Positions 56,846-64,000 of a stretch of DNA of 64,000 bases are shown here, in pieces. The stretch spans positions 6,634,001 through 6,698,000 of the forward strand of contig CP099650.1 of assembly GCA_024123915.1 (NCBI GenBank), written 5' to 3'. The translations under genes and the position numbers were made by a program. The first letter of the stretch is position 1. Every line of letters begins with the position of its first letter. The notes below the pieces were generated by a model. That model had not been told where the DNA came from, did no database searches, and saw only the letters and a program-made list of their open reading frames with translations. Origin of the DNA: Oxalobacteraceae bacterium OTU3CAMAD1 (GTDB lineage Bacteria; Pseudomonadota; Gammaproteobacteria; Burkholderiales; Burkholderiaceae_D).

Positions 56846-57358
56846 ATGATCAAGACAATACTGCGGCAGCTGATCGTTCTGCCCTTGCTAATAGGCGTCA
56901 TGGCCATGCTGTACGCCTGCGGCACCGCCAACAGCCGCGCCACGGCCGGCGCCGCCGCCAACAAACCGTTCAACACCACTTACGTGCTGCAACAAGGCGC
57001 CAGCGCCGTCATCACCCCGGCCGCCACCCAGGGCATCGCCGGCGGCGCCACCGCACCCACCGTCAAGCTCGAGCGCGTCAACGACAGTCGCTGCCGCGTC
57101 GGCGCCGTCTGCGTCTGGGCCGGCTACATCAGCTACAGCTTCACCCTGACCAAGGCGGATGGCACGACCAGCAACTTCGTGCTGTCGGACAGCATGCCCA
57201 ACGGCAAAACAAGCGTGACCCAGGACGGCCTGACTTTCGCCCTGGCCGGCGTCGAACCGCAAGCGGTCCCCGCCAAAAATGAACCGGCGCCGGATTATCG
57301 GGTAAGCTTGAGAGTGAGCAACACGCCACCCTCAGACCCGACACCGCGCCCCTCATGA
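56846..57358 (+). CDS. Putative lipoprotein of unknown function
   Basis: A 170-residue protein with a lipoprotein signal (LIGVMAMLYAC, Cys at residue 25). A short Ala/Gly-rich linker is followed by a beta-rich domain with a close Cys pair (DSRCRVGAVCVWAG) likely to be disulfide-bonded. Tail rich in Pro/Ser. I do not recognise a functional family. The stop overlaps the gamma-glutamyltransferase start as ATGA, so the two are translated together and may act at the same cell-envelope site. Confidence 0.75.
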   Translation: MIKTILRQLIVLPLLIGVMAMLYACGTANSRATAGAAANKPFNTTYVLQQGASAVITPAATQGIAGGATAPTVKLERVNDSRCRVGAVCVWAGYISYSFTLTKADGTTSNFVLSDSMPNGKTSVTQDGLTFALAGVEPQAVPAKNEPAPDYRVSLRVSNTPPSDPTPRPS

Positions 57359-59121
57359 CACCTCAAACCCGTCCCGCCCGCACCGTCCTCCTCTACTCGA
57401 TTATCGTCACCCTGGTCCTGCCGTCCGCGGCATGGACCAAAACCCCGGTCGCCACCGGCACGGGGGGCGCCGTCGCCACGATCAGCGAGCCGGCATCGAA
57501 AGCCGCACTGACCATCCTCAACCAGGGCGGCAACGCCATCGACGCCGCCGTCGCGGCCGCCGCCACGCTGGGCGTGACCGATCCGTTCAGTTGCGGCATC
57601 GGCGGTGGCGGCTTCATGGTGATCTACCTGGCCAGGGACAAGCGCGTCATCACCATCGACCACCGCGAGACGGCGCCGGCCGGCTTCACGCCCACGGTGT
57701 TCCAGGAAAACGGCACGCCGATGAAATTCGAAACGGTGCGCGACAGCGGCATGTCGGTCGGCGTGCCGGGCACGGTGCGCGGCTGGCACGAGGCGCTGGA
57801 CCGCTACGGCTCGATGTCGTTCAAGCAGGTGCTGGCGCCGGCCATCGCGGTCGCCAGCAACGGCTTCGAGATCAGCGAGAATTTCTCGCGCATGGCGGGG
57901 GACAACAAAGCCAAGTTCGGCATGTTCCCCGCCACCGCCGCGCTGTACCTGAAAAACGGCGAGGCCATTGCGGCCGGCGGCACCCTGCGCAATCCCGATC
58001 TGGCCAAGGCCTATCGCGAACTGGCCGCAGGCGGCGTCAAGGCTTTCTACTCGGGCAAAATGGCGCGCGCCGTGGTCGACGCGGTCAACCGGCCGGCCTC
58101 CGCGCCGGGTGTGCGGGTCCGGGGAGGGAATATGACTTTGGCCGATCTGGCCAACTACGAAGCGCGCCTGCGGCAGCCGGTGCACAGCACCTATCGCGGC
58201 TACGACATCTACGGCATGCCGCTGCCCGGTTCGGGCGGCATCGCCATCGCCGAAGCGCTCAACATTCTTGAAGGCTACGACCTGAAGGCTATGCCGCGCG
58301 CCCAGGCCGAACACCTGTATCTGGAGGCGAGCCGCTTGGCCTTCGCCGACCGCAACGCCTACCTGGCCGACCCTGAGTATGTCGACGCGCCGGTTGCCGG
58401 TTTGCTGAGCAAGGACTACGCCGCGCTGCGCCGCCAGCAGATCGATGTCGCCCAGGCGCGCAGGCCGGCGATGGCCGGCGATCCGTATGCCTTCCAAACC
58501 GACCAGAGTGTGCCGCTGCGTCCCGCCACCGCCATCAAAATGCTGAAGGAAAGCGCGCACACCACGCACCTGACGGTGTCGGACAAGGACGGCAATATCG
58601 TTGCCTACACCTACACCATCGAGGACTGGGGCGGCAGCGGCATCGTGGTGCCGGGCTACGGCTTCCTGCTCAATAACGAGATGACCGACTTCGATTTCTC
58701 CGGCCCGCGTCCCAACGTGCCGGAGGGGGGCAAGCGGCCGCGTAGCAGCATGTCGCCGACCTTGGCCTTCAAGAACGGCAAGCCGGCGTTCTCCATCGGC
58801 AGTCCGGGCGGCGCGACCATCATCACCACCGTGCTGCAGACCATCGTCAACCACGTCGACTTTGGGATGACGATGCCGGACGCGTTGAACGCGCCTCGCC
58901 TGTCCGAGCGCAACGGCGAAGCGACCGATGTGGAGCCTGGCTTCCCGGGCGGCGCGCAGGCGGCGGCGCTGGAAAGGAGCGGCCAGCGCTGGAGCGCAAC
59001 GCCGGAGGAAATCGGCGCCGCCAACGCGCTGGTGTTCAACCCGGACGGGACCGTCACCGCCGTCAGCGAAGGCCGCCGCCACGGCGTCGGCAGCGCGCTG
59101 GTGCAGAAAAAACCACACTAA
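57355..59121 (+). CDS. ggt: Gamma-glutamyltransferase
   Basis: A 588-residue periplasmic Ntn hydrolase that self-cleaves into large and small subunits. Signal peptide at the start (LLYSIIVTLVLPSAAW). The nucleophile is Thr403 in HTTHLTVSDKDGN; the DHRETAP substrate Arg region, GSGG loop and PRSSMSPTL late motif are present. It hydrolyses glutathione and other gamma-glutamyl compounds or transfers the glutamyl group. Overlaps the lipoprotein gene by 4 nt. Confidence 0.96.
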   Translation: MTPQTRPARTVLLYSIIVTLVLPSAAWTKTPVATGTGGAVATISEPASKAALTILNQGGNAIDAAVAAAATLGVTDPFSCGIGGGGFMVIYLARDKRVITIDHRETAPAGFTPTVFQENGTPMKFETVRDSGMSVGVPGTVRGWHEALDRYGSMSFKQVLAPAIAVASNGFEISENFSRMAGDNKAKFGMFPATAALYLKNGEAIAAGGTLRNPDLAKAYRELAAGGVKAFYSGKMARAVVDAVNRPASAPGVRVRGGNMTLADLANYEARLRQPVHSTYRGYDIYGMPLPGSGGIAIAEALNILEGYDLKAMPRAQAEHLYLEASRLAFADRNAYLADPEYVDAPVAGLLSKDYAALRRQQIDVAQARRPAMAGDPYAFQTDQSVPLRPATAIKMLKESAHTTHLTVSDKDGNIVAYTYTIEDWGGSGIVVPGYGFLLNNEMTDFDFSGPRPNVPEGGKRPRSSMSPTLAFKNGKPAFSIGSPGGATIITTVLQTIVNHVDFGMTMPDALNAPRLSERNGEATDVEPGFPGGAQAAALERSGQRWSATPEEIGAANALVFNPDGTVTAVSEGRRHGVGSALVQKKPH

Positions 59122-59184
59122 GCCCGGATTAATTTTTTCACCACATGATGACGTCTCCCCCACCCCACATAAATCGGAGACGTG

Positions 59185-59868
59185 ATGAACAAATGGCTGC
59201 GCGCGAATAAAGGCTTTCTGATGTTCCTGATGCTGTTCGGGATCTTCCGTACCGCCGTCGCAGACTGGAATCCGATCCCGTCCGCATCGATGCGCCCCAA
59301 CCTGCTCGAGGGCGACGTCGTCTTCGTCAACCGCCTGGCCTACAACGTCAAGGTGCCGCTGACCGACATCGTGCTCGGCGAAACGGGCGAACCCAAGCGT
59401 GGCGACATCGTCACCTTCTCCTCGCCCAAGAACGGCACGCGCCTGATCAAGCGCATCATCGCCCTGCCCGGCGACCGCGTCGAGATGCGCAACGAGCGCC
59501 TGGTCATCAACGGACAGCCGGCCGACTACGCGCCGATCGGCACCGCCACCGAAACCCTGGCCGGCATCGGCGACACCGAAGCCGTGCGCCTGGGCGAATC
59601 GCTGGGCGGCGATAGCCGCAGCCACGCGATCCAGATCCTGCCGCAGGTGATGGCGCGGCGCGACTTCGCCGCCGTCACCGTGCCACCCGGCCAGTACATG
59701 ATGTTGGGCGATAACCGCGACAACAGCGAGGACTCGCGCTACATCGGCCTGGTGCCGCGCGCGCTGCTGATCGGCCGCGCCGAGCGCGTGCTGGCCTCGG
59801 CCGACATCAAGGGCAACTGGCTGCCGCGCACCGAACGGTTCGGCATGAGCCTGTACAAGGCGCCGTAA
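59185..59868 (+). CDS. lepB: Signal peptidase I
   Basis: A 227-residue serine/lysine peptidase with one N-terminal membrane segment. Ser35 in PSASMRP is the nucleophile and Lys89 in GTRLIKRIIALPGD the general base; GDNRDNSEDSRYIG is the late conserved box. Shorter at the N-terminus than E. coli LepB (which has two helices), and not next to lepA or rnc, so this is probably a second, accessory signal peptidase. ATG 59185 follows GGAGACGTG. Confidence 0.93.
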   Translation: MNKWLRANKGFLMFLMLFGIFRTAVADWNPIPSASMRPNLLEGDVVFVNRLAYNVKVPLTDIVLGETGEPKRGDIVTFSSPKNGTRLIKRIIALPGDRVEMRNERLVINGQPADYAPIGTATETLAGIGDTEAVRLGESLGGDSRSHAIQILPQVMARRDFAAVTVPPGQYMMLGDNRDNSEDSRYIGLVPRALLIGRAERVLASADIKGNWLPRTERFGMSLYKAP

Positions 59869-59943
59869 TCCGCCATCGATCATCGATGTTATGATGGATA
59901 TCAACTTCTTAACATTGTAGCCCGCCGTGGCCGCGAAGACCTC

Positions 59944-60680
<737 letters not shown>

Positions 60681-60684
<4 letters not shown>

Positions 60685-63041
60685 TGCGGCAACCGACGGC
60701 ATCGCGCGCCATCTGGCTGATGGCGAAAATGCGCCTGACGCGCCAGGCCAACCAGATCATGGCCAGCGCCATGTTCAACCGGTTCAAAAAGAAAAACGCG
60801 CGAGACGGCATCGCCGCCAAGCGCGGCAACATGTGGATACTGACGCTGGTGGTGGCGTTGCTCTTCTCCTTCTCGTTCGGCAGCCTGGCGCGCACGGTGA
60901 TCGTCAACATGCAGTGCCGGCTGGTCGAGTCCAGCGCGTGCCAGAGCGTGGACAAACAGGGGCGGCGGCATGTGGACGTCGAGATCGCGGCCGCCGAACT
61001 GCACGCCGCGCCGTTCGATCCCACGCTGCTCAACGGGCTGACGATGGAGCTGACGATCCTGTTCGCGGTCGCCGTGCTGCTACCGCTGGGCAGCAAGGAA
61101 ATGGCGCAGCCGGACTGGGATCTCGAATGGCTGGTGACCTTGCCGATCAAGCGCTCCACGCTGTTGTGGGGCAGGCTGCTCGAACGCAGCGCCAGCAACA
61201 GCGCCGGCATCGTCGCCCTCACAGCGCCGTACCTGATGATCGCTTGGTACTCCGGCTTCAGGTGGACGGCGCTGCCCATCGCGCTGCTGGCGACCGCGCT
61301 ACTGCTGCCGCTGGCGGCGCTGCTGCACACCTTGGCCGACACCGGCCTGCGCATGTGGCTTCCGGCATCGCAGCTGCGCAATCTGCAGGCGGTGGCGTCG
61401 CTGTTCAATATGCCGTTGATCTATCTGGTCATGGCGCTTGGCATGCCGCGCGCCGACGGCTTCGCGATGGAATGGGCGGCCGGATTCCCATCCTGGATGA
61501 TCTGGACGCCGCCGGGCGTGGCGCTGCAAGCGATACAGGCGCAGACGTTGGCGCAGTTCGCGTCCGCCGCCGCGCTGCTGGCGGCGCAATTGCTCGTGCT
61601 GTTATGGAGCGGCGTGGCGCTGATGCGCTATCAGCTGCGCAACGGCGTGGTCGGCTCGAGCTCGCGCGAGAGCACGCGCGGCAAAGCAGTCGCCGCCAAG
61701 GCGCCAGCCGGCGCGCTGTCCGGGATCGGATCGCTGCTATCGACGATCCAGCGCCGCGAACTGCGTCTATTGAGCCGCGACCGCAACTTCCTGGTTCAAA
61801 CGCTGCTGCTGCCGGTCATCATCGTCGGCAGCCAGGTGGTGTTCAACGGCACGCTGAACAGCATGGGGGAACTGGGCCAGCACCATACCGTGGCCGCCGC
61901 CATCGCGTTCGGCATCGGCGTCTATGTGCTGATGCTGTCGGCCTTCCAGACGCTGAACAACGAAGGCCATGTCCTCTGGCTGCTGTACACCGTGCCGCGC
62001 TCGATGGAGAGCGTGTTGAAGGAAAAGGCCAAGCTGTGGGGCGTGCTGGCGATGACCTATCCGCTGATCGTGCTTGGCTTCACCGCCATGCATACCGACG
62101 TGTGGGACTGGCGCGCGCTGGTGCTGGCGCTAACGGTACTCGCAGGGATTCCGATCTACTCGATGATCGCGGTCTCGCTCGGCGTCTTCGCCTGCGACCC
62201 GACGGCGGTGGAAGTGCGCACCCGCGTGCGGCCCACCTACGCATATCTGTACATGCTGCTGGCGAGCTTTTACACCTGGTCGATCTACAGCGACAACTGG
62301 GCGCAGAAGCTGATCACGATGGTGCTCACCGCGTCCTTCGCGCTGGCCCTGTGGCAGAAGGCGCGTGACGCCCTGCCCTACCTGCTCGACCCGGCCGCCG
62401 CGCCGCCGGCGCGCGTATCCACGTCGGACGGCTTGATCGCCGCCACCGCCTTCTTCATCATGCAGGGCATCCTGGTGCTGGTGCTCGCGGACGATGCCAA
62501 GGCGCCCGGCCTGGACGTCATCACGCTGACCTTCGGCCTGTCCGGCCTGGTGGTGTATGCCCTGGTGCGGCTGATTTACTGGCGCAGCAAAACGGCGAAC
62601 GTGCCGGTGATATGGCACGGCATACGGCTGGGGGCATCGCTGCGGGACGCGGCCGTCGCCATCGCCGTCAGTTGTGCCGTCGCTTTCGGCTATCTGTATG
62701 CGTTGAAGCATTCGTCGCTGGCGGGACTGCTGCCGTCGTTGCCGCCTGCTCCTGACACGCGCCTCTGGCTGTTCGCGCTCACCGTGCTGGCGGCACCGCT
62801 GTGCGAGGAGTTCATCTTCCGTGGGTTGATTTTCGGCGGACTGCGGCGCTCGATGCCGGCTGCGCAGGCGATCGTCATCAGCGCCGCCGTTTTCGCGGCG
62901 GTGCACCCGGCGCTGTCGCTGTTGCCGGTGTTCGTGGTGGGATTGTGTACGGCCTGGGTGTATGAGCGCAGCAAGACGCTGCTCGCGCCAATGCTGGTGC
63001 ACGCGGCCTACAACGCCGCGATGGTGACCGCGCAAATTTGA
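60681..63041 (+). CDS. ABC permease fused to a CPBP (CAAX/Abi-type) intramembrane protease domain
   Basis: A 786-residue membrane protein. The first about 560 residues are an ABC-2-type permease with many hydrophobic segments in two sets, including GSKEMAQPDWDLEWLVTLPIKR and QRRELRLLSRDRNFLVQTLLLP. The last 190 residues are a CPBP domain with EEFIFRG (Glu-Glu-x3-Arg), HPALSL and HAAYNAAM, all four metal-coordinating motifs intact. So the exporter carries a putative intramembrane glutamic-type protease. Substrate may be a peptide or lipopeptide (inference). Start set by ATGA overlap with the ATPase. Confidence 0.88.
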
Positions 63042-63055
63042 ACTGACCGTGAAAA

Positions 63056-63151
63056 CACGTAGGGCGGATTAGGCGAAGCCGTAATCCGCCATGCATGCGC
63101 CGCCGACGACCCTTGCATGGCGGATTACGCTGCGCTAATCCGCCCTACGTG
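63056..63151. repeat. REP-like palindromic element, copy A4
   Basis: Arms CACGTAGGGCGGATTAG (63056-63072) and exact complement (63135-63151), with an inner inverted pair GCGTAATCCGCCATGCA-like. Between the convergent ABC/CPBP gene and uronate dehydrogenase. Confidence 0.85.
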
Positions 63152-63177
63152 TTTCCGAATCCTTCATGCGATGATTG

Positions 63178-63987
63178 TCAATCCTTGTAACGTGGGCCTA
63201 CCGCAGCAAACCCGCCGCCCTGATAAACGGTCGCCAGATCATCTGCCGCCGGATACACGCCGGTGTCGGGGAACTTGTCGGAGAACTGCACCGAGCTATC
63301 CTTCGGCACGAAGCCCAGGTGGGCTGCCTTGCTGTTGTCCCACCAGCTGGCCGGATTGGCCGAAGCGCCGAACAAAATCGTATGGCCTACGCGCGGCGTG
63401 AACAGCGAGCAGCGCAACGCCTCTTCCAGATCGTCGTAGCTCAACCAGGTCACCAGCATGCGCGGGTTGGCCGGCTCTGGGAACGACGAACCGATACGCA
63501 GGCACACCGTCTCCAGGCCGGTGCGGTCGTAGTAGTAGCGCGACAGCGACTCGCCGAAGCACTTGCTGACGCCATAGAAGCTGTCCGGGCGGGTCGGGCT
63601 GTCGGCGTCGATGTAATCGGTCCACTTGTAGTAGCCGATGGTGTGGTTCGAGCTGGCGAAGATGATCCGCTTGGTGCCCTGCTTGTGGGCCGCCTCGTAC
63701 AGGTTGTAGGTGCCGAGGATGTTGGCCTGCATGATGTTTTCAAACGTGTTCTCGGTCGAGATGCCGCCGAAGTGCAGTACCGCCTCCACGCCTTCCAGCA
63801 GCTTCATGACAGCTGCCTTGTCGGCCAGGTCGCACTGGATGATTTCCTCGCCTTCGCGCGCTTCGCCCATGTCGGCGATATCGGACAGCACCACCACATC
63901 GGCCCACGGCTTGATGCGGTCGCGCAGAACTTTACCCAGGCCGCCGGCGGCGCCGGTCAGCAGCAATCGTTTGAATGGCTTACTCAT
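63178..63987 (-). CDS. udh: Uronate dehydrogenase
   Basis: A 269-residue extended-SDR enzyme that oxidises galacturonate or glucuronate to the aldarolactone with NAD+. Cofactor loop TGAAGGLGKV, FASSNHTIGYY (Ser/His of the uronate site), Tyr138-x3-Lys142 in YGVSKCFGE, RIGSSFPEP and GASANPASWWDNS match bacterial Udh closely. It starts 13 nt from the window edge, so any uronate-catabolic partners lie beyond. Confidence 0.93.
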   Translation of the reverse strand: MSKPFKRLLLTGAAGGLGKVLRDRIKPWADVVVLSDIADMGEAREGEEIIQCDLADKAAVMKLLEGVEAVLHFGGISTENTFENIMQANILGTYNLYEAAHKQGTKRIIFASSNHTIGYYKWTDYIDADSPTRPDSFYGVSKCFGESLSRYYYDRTGLETVCLRIGSSFPEPANPRMLVTWLSYDDLEEALRCSLFTPRVGHTILFGASANPASWWDNSKAAHLGFVPKDSSVQFSDKFPDTGVYPAADDLATVYQGGGFAAVGPRYKD

Positions 63988-64000
63988 TGTTGGTTGTCTC

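Overview
The window looks like chromosome of a GC-rich betaproteobacterium of the Oxalobacteraceae (Massilia / Duganella / Janthinobacterium type). This rests on the full beta-type division and cell-wall (dcw) cluster, the lpxC - DUF721 - secA neighbourhood, a Burkholderiales-type trimeric porin, a CIRCE operator in front of rpoH and class A RNase P RNA. The genus is inference. I found no prophage, insertion sequence, CRISPR array or tRNA gene.

Layout. 0-5 kb: tail of a sensor kinase, secA (-), the DciA-like DUF721 gene (+), lpxC (-). 5-14.7 kb: accessory genes lying between lpxC and the peroxiredoxin/ftsZ end of the dcw operon. They are an EamA exporter, a LysR/Old Yellow Enzyme divergent pair, two tandem NTF2-like paralogues (one secreted), a VOC protein, an orphan haem-copper oxidase subunit I with DUF2244, a zinc-ribbon/DUF2628 protein, an MmyB-type regulator and a methyltransferase. 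14.7-32.7 kb: peroxiredoxin, then the uninterrupted leftward dcw operon mraZ-rsmH-ftsL-ftsI-murE-murF-mraY-murD-ftsW-murG-murC-ddlB-ftsQ-ftsA-ftsZ. Its genes mostly overlap by 1-4 nt or sit a few nt apart, and a 10-bp-periodic MraZ-box array lies at the mraZ promoter. 33.3-44 kb: glpK, rnpB, a thiamine-diphosphate enzyme, an exported protein, a porin, a chemoreceptor, and a 2-oxoglutarate dioxygenase coupled to an AEC transporter.

44.0-52.3 kb is the most interesting part. Eight leftward genes are coupled by overlaps: flavin oxidoreductase, DUF1365, CFA-synthase-like methyltransferase, chalcone-isomerase-fold protein, GPH-type MFS transporter, DUF3833 lipoprotein, SDR and NTF2-like. They diverge from a MerR/B12-binding regulator of the CarH/LitR type. 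The gene set resembles the photooxidative-stress / furan-fatty-acid loci known from Rhodobacter and the LitR-linked light-responsive loci of Pseudomonas. The intergenic region has a TTGACA promoter flanked by TTGTCC repeats, a candidate operator. The methyltransferase appears to lack two bicarbonate ligands of true cyclopropane synthases, which fits simple methylation of an unsaturated fatty acid.

52.4-64 kb: ftsY-ftsE-ftsX-rpoH (with CIRCE), a small RHH-like protein, a lipoprotein overlapping gamma-glutamyltransferase, a signal peptidase I, an ABC ATPase whose permease is fused to a CPBP (CAAX-type) protease domain, and uronate dehydrogenase.

Two families of intergenic palindromes recur. 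One is REP-like (CACGTAGGGCGGATTAG arms, four loci); the other is a compact GGGGTCGTACCC palindrome (four copies). Seven of these eight loci lie exactly between convergent genes. Of the nine convergent junctions in the window, seven carry such a palindrome, one has an ordinary U-tract terminator and one has only a 5-nt gap.
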